From Cyclobacteriaceae bacterium (GTDB lineage Bacteria; Bacteroidota; Bacteroidia; Cytophagales; Cyclobacteriaceae), in NCBI GenBank assembly GCA_016787645.1, contig JAEUUF010000020.1, forward strand, positions 1 to 64,000: a stretch of DNA of 64,000 nucleotides, read 5' to 3'. Made by a program: the position numbers and the translations under genes. The notes below the pieces were generated by a model. That model searched no databases and was not told the DNA's origin. It saw nothing but the letters and a program-made list of their open reading frames with translations. Shown in pieces: positions 8,820 to 15,390 of this stretch; the stretch's first letter is position 1, and every line of letters starts with the position of its first letter.

Positions 8820-10094
8820 CTAGTCAATGCGGTCAAATCGCGTATAAGGTTGCAAAATCTTTGGTATGCGAATGCCCTCTGCTGTTTGATTATTCTCAAG
8901 AATAGCCGCAACAATGCGAGGCAGTGCCAGTGCGCTGCCATTCAGTGTATGGAGCAGTTCCATCTTTCCTTCTTTGTTCTTGTAGCGCAAGCGAAGGCGG
9001 TTCGCCTGGAAGGTTTCAAAATTGCTCACCGAACTCACTTCAAGCCACCGTTGCTGGGCGCCGGAAAAGACTTCAAAGTCGTAGGTCATGGCCGAATTAA
9101 AACCCATATCGCCTCCGCAGAGGAGCAACTTCCGGTAAGGGAGTTCCAGTTTTTCGAGAAGCCCTTGTACATAAGCACACATTTCATCGAGCGCTGCATA
9201 GGATTCTTCCGGCTTGCGAACCTGGACAATTTCGACCTTGTCAAACTGATGGAGCCGGTTGAGGCCACGCACGTGAGCACCCCAACTTCCTGCTTCCCGT
9301 CGAAAGCACGGGGTATACCCAACATTTCGAATCGGAAGGTCGCGCTCCTCCAGGATAAGATCGCGGTAAAGATTAGTTATCGGAACCTCAGCCGTTGGGA
9401 TCAAGTACAACCCATCGGCGTTGATGAAATACATCTGGCCTTCTTTGTCCGGAAGCTGGCCGGTTCCATACCCACTCGCTTCGTTGACCACAATCGGCGG
9501 CTGCATCTCGCGGTAGTTTTGACCGGCGGCTTCATCGAGGAAGAAATTGATGAGTGCTCGCTGAAGTTTGGCTCCTTTTCCTTTGTAAACCGGAAAGCCT
9601 GCTCCCGATATCTTGACGCCAAGGTCAAAGTCAATAATGTCATACTTCTTGATCAGCTCCCAGTGCGGCAATGCATCCGGAGGCAGCGAGGGTAATGCGC
9701 CGTGCTGATGAACATTCAGGTTGTCATCGGCGCCCTGACCTGCAGGAACCTTTTCCGCCGGTACATTGGGGATTTTGTAGAGTACCTCCTGGAGCCGGGC
9801 CTCTTCCTGCTTCACTTCCTCTTCCAGGCTCTTGATCGCCTCCTTCTTTCCACTGATGGTGGCACGCAACTCCTCGGCCTCCACTTTCTTTCCTTCCTTC
9901 ATCAATCCGCCAATTTTAGCGGACAATACATTAAGTTCTGCGCTGGCCTCATCACGGAATACCTGTTTGCGACGGCGCTCTTTATCGTGATCCAGCGCGG
10001 CCTCAATGAGGAGGTCGGCTTCCTTCAGGTTTCTCTTCCTGAGGCCAGCCAATACCTTATCCTTCTCATCCCGAATCCGGGTAACCTGTAACAT
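8820..10094 (-). CDS. serS: seryl-tRNA synthetase
   Basis: A 424-aa class II aminoacyl-tRNA synthetase that charges tRNA-Ser (and tRNA-Sec where present) with serine. The N-terminal approx. 110 residues form the long antiparallel coiled coil that contacts the tRNA variable arm (rich in Glu, Lys, Arg). Motif 2 is seen in GYTPCFRREAGSWG, and motif 3 in NGSALALPRIVAAILEN near the C-terminus. The length equals that of usual bacterial SerRS. The helicase gene follows 20 nt downstream. rho lies divergently upstream, across a 268-nt gap that holds a promoter for each direction. Confidence 0.97.
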   Translation of the reverse strand: MLQVTRIRDEKDKVLAGLRKRNLKEADLLIEAALDHDKERRRKQVFRDEASAELNVLSAKIGGLMKEGKKVEAEELRATISGKKEAIKSLEEEVKQEEARLQEVLYKIPNVPAEKVPAGQGADDNLNVHQHGALPSLPPDALPHWELIKKYDIIDFDLGVKISGAGFPVYKGKGAKLQRALINFFLDEAAGQNYREMQPPIVVNEASGYGTGQLPDKEGQMYFINADGLYLIPTAEVPITNLYRDLILEERDLPIRNVGYTPCFRREAGSWGAHVRGLNRLHQFDKVEIVQVRKPEESYAALDEMCAYVQGLLEKLELPYRKLLLCGGDMGFNSAMTYDFEVFSGAQQRWLEVSSVSNFETFQANRLRLRYKNKEGKMELLHTLNGSALALPRIVAAILENNQTAEGIRIPKILQPYTRFDRID

Positions 10095-10114
10095 TTCTCT
10101 TCAGTTTGTGGTCG

Positions 10115-10122
10115 CAAAACTA
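10115..10122 (-). promoter_or_regulatory. -7 box TAGTTTTG for serS
   Basis: The minus strand reads TAGTTTTG, an exact TAnnTTTG match, 20 nt before the serS ATG. A good -33 element at 19-20 nt spacing is not seen. Confidence 0.4.
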
Positions 10123-10154
10123 CCACAATGCGCTCACAAATTTTTTTATGCCAA

Positions 10155-10185
10155 TTTGATAATCCGTCATTTTGGCCTATACTTG
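10155..10185 (+). promoter_or_regulatory. sigma-A-type promoter of rho (TTTG-N19-TATACTTG)
   Basis: TTTG at 10155-10158 is followed after exactly 19 nt by TATACTTG (10178-10185), one base off the TAnnTTTG consensus. Transcription would start near 10191 and give a leader of about 170 nt before the rho ATG at 10363. Confidence 0.6.
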
Positions 10186-10362
10186 CAGGGTCAATCGGGC
10201 CTCCCAGGCCGTTTCCCATAGACAAATCAACCCTTGGTTCGGCTTTTCTGAAACGTGACTGGAACTCCTGATTTCTTCCTGCGTCTTTCCAGACAAGGAA
10301 CCTGTTGATTTCGCGCCGCATCGCACACTCATTTTATATCCACATCACTTTTTTTAGACCTC

Positions 10363-11949
10363 ATGTATACAATTGATGACCTGAATGTCAGACTCCTGTC
10401 TGAGCTTAAGGAAATTGCTGAGAAGCTGGGCGTGAAAAACGCCAAGAAACTGACCAAGCAAGAACTGGTTTACAAGATCCTCGACCAACAGGCGTTGATC
10501 GATACGCCCGGTGCCGCCGAACCCCATGATTCCGGTGAACGCAAATTGCGTCCACGCCGTCGCGAAAACGTTGCCCCCGGGACAGAACGGGAAGCCAAGC
10601 CCGCGGCTGCAGCGCCTGCGCCCGCACCAACTCCTGCCAAAGAACCCGCAGGAACGGTTACTCGCTTTGAAGAGCCTCAGCAGCAACCGCAACAACCCCA
10701 GGCAAGGGCAGAAGAGCCTCCTCGCCCTCCGCGCCAACCTCAGGGCCCCCAGGGCCCACAAGGCGGTGAACAACCGCAACGTGAACTTCCTCCTGATCGC
10801 CAGCAGCAACAGCGGATTTCCAACATCCGGGAATTTGACGGTGCGGTCTTCAGTGAAGGCGTACTTGAACTCATGCAGGATGGCTACGGATTTCTCCGTT
10901 CGTCGGACTACAATTACCTGGCCAGCCCGGATGACATTTATGTTTCCCCGGCACAGATCAAACTGCTTGGCCTGAAAACAGGTGATACGGTACGCGGCCA
11001 AATCCGCCCTCCGAAGGAAGGCGAGAAATACTTTGCCCTGCTGAAAGTCGACAATGTGAATGGGAAAACTTCTGAGGAAATCCGTGACCGGGTTGCCTTT
11101 GAATACCTGACACCGTTGTTCCCCAATGAAAAACTGCGGCTCAGCACGACCCACGACAACATGTCTACCCGGATTCTTGACCTGTTTGCTCCTATAGGCA
11201 AGGGTCAGCGCGGAATGATTGTTGCTCAACCCAAAACCGGTAAGACGGTCTTGTTGAAACAGATTGCGAACGCCATCGCTGAGAACCACCCGGAAGTCTA
11301 TCTCATCGTTCTGCTGATTGACGAACGTCCTGAGGAAGTTACCGACATGGCCCGAAGCGTACGCGCCGAAGTAATTGCCTCCACGTTTGACGAGCAGGCC
11401 GAGCGCCATGTAAAAGTGGCCAGCATTGTGCTTGAGAAAGCCAAACGCATGACCGAATGTGGCCATGATGTGGTGATTCTTCTGGACTCCATCACCCGTC
11501 TGGCTCGTGCGCACAATACGGTAGTACCCTCTTCCGGAAAGATCCTTTCGGGTGGTGTTGACGCCAATGCCCTGCACAAACCCAAGCGCTTCTTCGGTGC
11601 GGCGCGGAAGATTGAGAATGGCGGCTCACTGACCATTATCGCTACTGCACTCATCGATACCGGTTCAAAAATGGACGAGGTGATCTTCGAGGAATTCAAG
11701 GGTACCGGCAACATGGAATTGCAACTCGACCGTAAACTCTCCAACCGTCGCATTTATCCTTCCATTGACGTTCCGGCATCGGGTACTCGTCGGGAGGACC
11801 TGCTGATGAAGGAAGAAGAACTGCAGCGCGTGTGGATACTTCGCAAGTTTATGAGTGACATGAACTCCGTTGAAGCCATGGAATTCCTGCAAAGTAAGAT
11901 GAAGGGAACCAGGAACAACGAGGAGTTCCTGATTTCAATGAATGGCTAA
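10363..11949 (+). CDS. rho: transcription termination factor Rho with long disordered insert
   Basis: A 528-aa Rho, the hexameric RNA-dependent ATPase that ends transcription. Order of parts: N-terminal SAP-like helix bundle (1-47); a Pro/Gln/Arg/Glu/Ala-rich low-complexity insert (about 48-152); the cold-shock-type primary RNA-binding domain (about 155-235); the RecA-type motor with Walker A QPKTGKT (289-295) and the Q/R-loop region. E. coli Rho is 419 aa, and the difference is essentially this insert. In Bacteroides a disordered region in Rho has been linked to phase separation, so the same may hold here. A promoter with an unusually long leader lies upstream and a strong intrinsic terminator downstream, so it is a single-gene unit. 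Confidence 0.97.
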   Translation: MYTIDDLNVRLLSELKEIAEKLGVKNAKKLTKQELVYKILDQQALIDTPGAAEPHDSGERKLRPRRRENVAPGTEREAKPAAAAPAPAPTPAKEPAGTVTRFEEPQQQPQQPQARAEEPPRPPRQPQGPQGPQGGEQPQRELPPDRQQQQRISNIREFDGAVFSEGVLELMQDGYGFLRSSDYNYLASPDDIYVSPAQIKLLGLKTGDTVRGQIRPPKEGEKYFALLKVDNVNGKTSEEIRDRVAFEYLTPLFPNEKLRLSTTHDNMSTRILDLFAPIGKGQRGMIVAQPKTGKTVLLKQIANAIAENHPEVYLIVLLIDERPEEVTDMARSVRAEVIASTFDEQAERHVKVASIVLEKAKRMTECGHDVVILLDSITRLARAHNTVVPSSGKILSGGVDANALHKPKRFFGAARKIENGGSLTIIATALIDTGSKMDEVIFEEFKGTGNMELQLDRKLSNRRIYPSIDVPASGTRREDLLMKEEELQRVWILRKFMSDMNSVEAMEFLQSKMKGTRNNEEFLISMNG

Positions 11950-11967
11950 AGGATAACTCAATCATAG

Positions 11968-11997
11968 AAAGCGCGGGAGAAGTTCCGCGCTTTTTTT
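11968..11997. terminator. bidirectional intrinsic terminator between rho and the DEAD-box gene
   Basis: A perfect 9-bp stem AAAGCGCGG / CCGCGCTTT (11968-11976 with 11985-11993), 8-nt loop, then a run of seven T. The A-rich 5' flank makes it usable from both sides, fitting its place between two convergent genes. Confidence 0.9.
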
Positions 11998-12023
11998 GTG
12001 CCCATATACATCGATTCCCCGGC

Positions 12024-13286
12024 TCAGCGGTGCCGCTTCCTCTCATGAAACGCGCCTTGAAACGTGGGATCCGCAAGTCTTTTCTGGCGGTCTAGTTCAC
12101 GGTTCTGATCGCGTTGCTCCATCAATGATGTCTCGGCTATTTCCACCTCTTTGGGGAGCTTCCTTGTGGGAATCCTCTCGCGAATGATCTTTTCAATATT
12201 CGCAATATGGAATTCTTCGGCTTTCGTCACGAAGGTAATGGCCTCTCCCAACTGATGTGCCCGCCCGGTACGTCCGATCCGATGAACGTAATCATCATAC
12301 TTCAGCGGTACATCAAAATTGATCACATGCGAAACATTGGAAACATCAATGCCCCTGGACGAAACATCCGTTGAAACCAGCACCCGCAGTCCACCCTCCC
12401 GAAACTCATTCATCGCATTAATCCGCGTATTCTGGCCCTTGTTTGAGTGTATCACCCGTACCGGGCCCAATTTCTTCCGGTCAATGTACTTGAATACGTC
12501 ATTGGCCGCCTGCTTCGTACGTGCAAAAACCAAGACGCGGTTAAATTTCTCCTTGTCCTGCAACAGGTAGTCAAGCAAGTTGATTTTTGTTTTGAGATTG
12601 GGTACATGAACCTGCCACTGTTCAACTTCCCTGGCGGGCGTAGATTGCGGAGTAACTTCCACCTTGACCGGAAAGAGCAAGAATTCTTCGGCTAGTTTTT
12701 CCACTTTCGGCGGAAACGTAGCCGAGAACAACAGGTTCTGTCTCTTCTGAGGAATTACCTCAAAAACTTTTCTCAACTGAGGCATGAAACCCATGTCCAA
12801 CATGCGGTCCGCCTCATCCAGCACCAGCGTCTTGATCAATTTGGTGGTGATTTCCTGTCGAAGGTATAACTCCATGAAGCGTCCCGGAGTAGCAATGACC
12901 AGGTCGGTGCCCTTCTTCAATGATTCAATTTGCGACTTGGGGCCCACGCCACCATAAAGAGCAACCGTTCTCAGGTCGGTATACCGGGACAATCGTGTCG
13001 CATGATCGGCAATTTGAACTACGAGTTCTTTGGTGGGGGCCAACACCAGGGCCCGGGGTGCCGTTTCCTGGGCGTACGTAAGTTTCTTCAGAATCGGCAA
13101 CAGGTAGGCTGCGGTTTTACCCGTGCCCGTTTGGGCTATGCCAATAATCGCCTGACCCCCCAAGGCCAACGGTATCACGCGCTGTTGTATTTCTGTGGGA
13201 GCCTGAAATCCCTCTTCCTGAACTGCCTTCAGCAATTGCGGGTTGAGTTTCAATTCGGTCCAGGCAAGGGTGTTGGAAACTTCCAC
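12024..13286 (-). CDS. DEAD-box ATP-dependent RNA helicase
   Basis: A second DEAD-box helicase, 420 aa from a GTG at 13286. Motifs: Q motif (PTEIQQRVIPLAL), Walker A AQTGTGKT, PTKELVVQ, DEADRMLDMGF, SAT, and HRIGRTGRAHQ. The tail is basic (QKRLADPTFQGAFHERKRHR). The frame stays open upstream to an ATG at 13325 and further to 13460. Those starts would run through the pyrC promoter and start, and the extra residues lack family similarity, so GTG (VEVSNTLAWTELKLNPQLLKA) is preferred. It is convergent with rho, with a shared terminator between, and divergent from pyrC with about 25 nt separating the two starts. The RNA target is unknown. Confidence 0.9.
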   Translation of the reverse strand: MEVSNTLAWTELKLNPQLLKAVQEEGFQAPTEIQQRVIPLALGGQAIIGIAQTGTGKTAAYLLPILKKLTYAQETAPRALVLAPTKELVVQIADHATRLSRYTDLRTVALYGGVGPKSQIESLKKGTDLVIATPGRFMELYLRQEITTKLIKTLVLDEADRMLDMGFMPQLRKVFEVIPQKRQNLLFSATFPPKVEKLAEEFLLFPVKVEVTPQSTPAREVEQWQVHVPNLKTKINLLDYLLQDKEKFNRVLVFARTKQAANDVFKYIDRKKLGPVRVIHSNKGQNTRINAMNEFREGGLRVLVSTDVSSRGIDVSNVSHVINFDVPLKYDDYVHRIGRTGRAHQLGEAITFVTKAEEFHIANIEKIIRERIPTRKLPKEVEIAETSLMEQRDQNRELDRQKRLADPTFQGAFHERKRHR

Positions 13287-13298
13287 GCGTTTTGGGAT

Positions 13299-13306
13299 TA
13301 TCTTTG
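13299..13306 (+). promoter_or_regulatory. -7 box TATCTTTG directly before pyrC
   Basis: An exact TAnnTTTG match ends 5 nt before the pyrC ATG at 13312. If used, transcription would begin at or next to the start codon (leaderless or nearly so). A TTG at 13273-13275 is 23 nt upstream, longer than the usual 19-20. Confidence 0.45.
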
Positions 13307-13311
13307 CATCG

Positions 13312-14643
13312 ATGAATACACTCATCGTAAACGCGAAGATAGTAAACGAGGGCAAGGTCATTGAAGGTGACGTGCTCATTCGGGGGGAACGGATTGAACG
13401 CATTGGCTCCTCACTCAACGCACCAGGCAGGGTCATTGATGCGCATGGCAAATACCTCATCCCTGGCGCGATCGACGACCAAGTTCATTTTCGTGAACCC
13501 GGACTCACCCATAAAGCAACCATTTTCATGGATTCCCGAGCCGCGGTGGCCGGAGGGGTGACTTCCTATATGGAAATGCCCAACACCATTCCACCCACGT
13601 TCACGCAAGAGTTGCTCGAGCAGAAGTACCAAATCGCCAGCCGGGATTCACTTGCCAACTATTCGTTCTACATCGGCGCCTCCAACGACAACCTGGAAGA
13701 GGTACTCAAGACCGATCTCAAGAGAGTTTGTGGACTCAAGATTTTTATGGGCTCTTCTACCGGAAACCTCTTGGTCGACAATCTCGAAACACTTCGTGGG
13801 TTTTTCTCTCGTTTCCCCGGACTTATCGCCACACATTGTGAGCATGAGCCCACGATCCGCAAAAATTCAGAGTTGTTCAGGCAAAAATATGGTGAGGATA
13901 TTCCGGCTGAATACCATCCTTTGATTCGAAGCGAAGAGGGCTGCTACCTTTCCTCTTCGATGGCCGTAGAGCTGGCTCGCAGCCATGGCACCCGCCTTCA
14001 CGTCCTCCACATCTCCACGGCTAAAGAAACCAATCTTTTCTCCAATGATCTTCCATTGGACAAGAAACTAGTAACAGCGGAAGCCTGCGTACATCATCTT
14101 TGGTTCAATGATTCGGATTACTCCAGGCTGGGCATGAAGATCAAATGGAATCCATCCATCAAAACCGCTGCAGATCAGTCAGCCATTTTGGAAGCGGTGT
14201 TGAGTAACCGAATTGATGTGATCGCAACGGATCATGCTCCACACACCTTGCCGGAAAAGCAAAATAAGTACTTCAACGCCCCTTCCGGAGGCCCGCTCAT
14301 TCAACACAGTGTGGTTGCGATGATGTCCTTTGTGAAGCAGGGTAAACTATCGATTGAGCGCATGGTGGAAAAGATGTCGCACAACCCTGCCATCCTCTTC
14401 CGTATCGTAGACCGCGGCTACATCCGCGAAGGATACTTTGCCGACCTGGCCTTGGTTGATCCTGACAATCCATGGACGGTGCAGCCATCCAATATTATCG
14501 CCAAGGCCGGATGGTCTCCTTTTGAGGGCACGACGTTTAATGCCCGCGTTACCCACACTTTTGTTTCTGGCCACCTCGCCTGGGAAAACGGTAAACTGAA
14601 TGATGCCAAAGCCGGAATGCGCCTTGGCTTCAGGCCTCAATAA
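13312..14643 (+). CDS. pyrC: dihydroorotase (Bacteroidota type)
   Basis: A 443-aa amidohydrolase-superfamily protein. It should interconvert carbamoyl aspartate and dihydroorotate in pyrimidine synthesis. Visible metal-site segments: IDDQVHFREPG (residues 54-64), CGLKIFMGSSTGN with the lysine expected to be carboxylated, THCEHEP, LHVLHIST, and ATDHAPHTLPEK with the catalytic Asp. The first ligand of the usual HxH motif is Gln57 here (QxH). I recall this change from other Bacteroidota dihydroorotases, so it is probably lineage-specific rather than a defect. ATG at 13312 is chosen over the in-frame ATG at 13243, because the latter lies inside the divergent helicase gene and before the -7 box. 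No other pyr genes are nearby. Confidence 0.9.
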   Translation: MNTLIVNAKIVNEGKVIEGDVLIRGERIERIGSSLNAPGRVIDAHGKYLIPGAIDDQVHFREPGLTHKATIFMDSRAAVAGGVTSYMEMPNTIPPTFTQELLEQKYQIASRDSLANYSFYIGASNDNLEEVLKTDLKRVCGLKIFMGSSTGNLLVDNLETLRGFFSRFPGLIATHCEHEPTIRKNSELFRQKYGEDIPAEYHPLIRSEEGCYLSSSMAVELARSHGTRLHVLHISTAKETNLFSNDLPLDKKLVTAEACVHHLWFNDSDYSRLGMKIKWNPSIKTAADQSAILEAVLSNRIDVIATDHAPHTLPEKQNKYFNAPSGGPLIQHSVVAMMSFVKQGKLSIERMVEKMSHNPAILFRIVDRGYIREGYFADLALVDPDNPWTVQPSNIIAKAGWSPFEGTTFNARVTHTFVSGHLAWENGKLNDAKAGMRLGFRPQ

Positions 14644-14651
14644 GATCGCTC

Positions 14652-14682
14652 TTTGTATTTCTACCCCTGTCGGCTACCTTTG
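14652..14682 (+). promoter_or_regulatory. promoter of tRNA-His (TTTG-N19-TACCTTTG)
   Basis: TTTG at 14652-14655, exactly 19 nt, then TACCTTTG at 14675-14682: a full match to the Bacteroidota sigma-A promoter, 12 nt before the tRNA. Confidence 0.8.
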
Positions 14683-14694
14683 CAGTCCCCAAAC

Positions 14695-14772
14695 GGTGAA
14701 TGTAGCTCAGTTGGTTAGAGCATCAGATTGTGATTCTGAGGGTCGCGGGTTCGAGTCCCGTCTTTCACCCCA
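14695..14772 (+). tRNA. tRNA-His (anticodon GTG)
   Basis: The cloverleaf is complete. The acceptor strand GTGAATG pairs with CTTTCAC; D arm GCTC/GAGC; anticodon stem TCAGA/TCTGA with loop TTGTGAT (anticodon GTG); variable loop GGGTC; T arm GCGGG-TTCGAGT-CCCGT. The discriminator is C73 and the CCA end is encoded. G at 14695 supplies the G-1 needed for histidine identity. Odd points are a U6 x U67 mismatch in the acceptor stem and a G49-U65 wobble in the T stem. Both lie in the 3' part that is duplicated downstream at 15115-15131. Confidence 0.95.
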
Positions 14773-14918
14773 CAGCCCCGCCAGGGGCTTTTTTTATGTT
14801 TTTCGTTTACATTCTTGTTTCCGGGGCTGACGGTTCATTCTACATTGGGCAGACGAATAATCTGACTGAACGACTCCGCCGTCATAACGCAGGGTTGGAA
14901 AAGTACTCCCGGTCCAAA
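14742..14918 (+). repeat. direct repeat copy 1: tRNA 3' part, terminator and 5' part of GIY-YIG gene
   Basis: This segment is repeated downstream at 15052-15277. Bases 14756-14854 are identical to 15115-15213 over 99 bp. After 14855 the copies differ at about one base in four. The unit length is 310 bp measured at the tRNA T-arm, or 359 bp measured after the 48-bp insertion plus one extra A in copy 2. Confidence 0.93.
14774..14795 (+). terminator. intrinsic terminator of tRNA-His
   Basis: Stem AGCCCC / GGGGCT with loop GCCA, followed by a run of T to 14795. The next three bases are the ATG of the GIY-YIG gene, so expression of that gene from the tRNA promoter would need read-through. Confidence 0.85.
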
Positions 14919-15050
14919 GTTCCCTGGAGCATCCTTTGGTCTCAAACGGTCCCAACAAGAGCAGAGGCAATGGCCTTGGAACGAAAACTCAAAAACATGA
15001 AATCACGAAATCGAATAATCGCCTTTATCAAAGGCAATACCTCGGAATAG
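14796..15050 (+). CDS. small GIY-YIG endonuclease-like protein
   Basis: An 84-aa protein consisting of a single GIY-YIG domain: VYI (4-6), YIG (16-18), ERLRRHN (25-31) with the probable catalytic Arg, and ALERKLKN with Glu62 as the likely metal ligand. All expected active-site residues are present, so it may be an active DNA nuclease; the target is unknown. Stand-alone GIY-YIG proteins of this size (YhbQ/UPF0213-like) are common in Bacteroidota. What is odd is the position. The ATG follows directly on the T run of the tRNA-His terminator, the gene lies between the tRNA and a second tRNA 3' end, and a decayed copy follows at 15155. The stop codon (15048-15050) is one base away from the tRNA remnant. 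Confidence 0.88.
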   Translation: MFFVYILVSGADGSFYIGQTNNLTERLRRHNAGLEKYSRSKVPWSILWSQTVPTRAEAMALERKLKNMKSRNRIIAFIKGNTSE

Positions 15051-15066
15051 AGTCGCGGGTATCGAG

Positions 15067-15114
15067 TGCCGTGCCGAAACGGCACGAGCATGCTCGCCCC
15101 GCCTCGGGGCGGCA
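15067..15114. repeat. 48-bp perfect four-stem cloverleaf element inserted in the tRNA remnant
   Basis: Four 5-bp stems follow each other with no unpaired linker. The outer stem is TGCCG (15067-15071) with CGGCA (15110-15114). Inside are hairpins TGCCG-AAA-CGGCA (15072-15084), CGAGC-AT-GCTCG (15085-15096) and CCCCG-CCT-CGGGG (15097-15109). All 20 pairs are Watson-Crick. By comparison with the intact tRNA gene the block sits exactly between TCGAG and TCCCG, with no target-site duplication visible. It has no coding potential. It resembles REP-like or foldback elements in style, but I do not recognise the family. Confidence 0.9.
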
Positions 15115-15132
15115 TCCCGTCTTTCACCCCAC

Positions 15133-15154
15133 AGCCCCGCCAGGGGCTTTTTTT
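15133..15154 (+). terminator. second copy of the tRNA-type terminator
   Basis: Identical to 14774-14795: AGCCCC-GCCA-GGGGCT plus T run, directly followed by the ATG of the decayed GIY-YIG copy. It could still end transcription coming from copy 1. Confidence 0.8.
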
Positions 15155-15367
15155 ATGTTTTTCGTTTACATTCTTGTTTCCGGGGCTGACGGTTCATTCT
15201 ACATTGGGCAGACAAATAATCTGCCGGAACGGCTACGTTGTCACAATGCCGGGTTGGAAAAGTACACTCGGCCCAAGACATCGGCATCCCTCTTAGCCCA
15301 ATCACCGGTATGGCCGCTGTCCTACTGCGGCAAAAATTCTCTGGCTTCTTTGCCAATGAACCTGTAA
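15155..15367 (+). pseudogene. truncated GIY-YIG gene copy
   Basis: The frame begins like the 84-aa gene (MFFVYILVSGADGSFYIGQT identical) and stays similar to about residue 41 (NNLPERLRCHNAG, LEKYTRPK). It then changes to unrelated sequence (from TSASLLAQ) and ends at residue 70. The C-terminal half with the catalytic Glu is missing and one of the Arg residues in the ERLRRHN motif is Cys. It is therefore read as a remnant of an older copy, cut off by a junction near 15277. The following gene starts 23 nt downstream. Confidence 0.85.
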
Positions 15368-15390
15368 ATAGCCTCACAAACAATAACACC

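Larger units (their letters stand above)
15052..15277 (+). repeat. direct repeat copy 2: tRNA-His remnant, terminator and decayed GIY-YIG
   Basis: GTCGCGGGT and TCGAG (15052-15066) match the T arm of tRNA-His with one extra A. A 48-bp foreign block follows, then TCCCGTCTTTCACCCCA (15115-15131) continues the tRNA 3' end exactly where it broke off. Terminator and GIY-YIG reading frame follow. Homology to copy 1 ends near 15277. Confidence 0.92.

Noticed and set aside
8850..9695. 281-codon open frame opposite serS
   Set aside because: SerRS on the other strand is certain; this frame has no homology-like features.
10354..11577. 407-codon open frame antisense to rho
   Set aside because: It lies entirely opposite the rho coding sequence, has low-complexity content mirroring the Rho insert, and no known motif. 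It is a by-product of codon use in rho.
12024..13460. Longer helicase reading frame with 58 extra N-terminal residues
   Set aside because: The extension is antisense to the pyrC start and promoter, is rich in Ser/Pro/Met and unlike the family; GTG 13286 gives the normal N-terminus.
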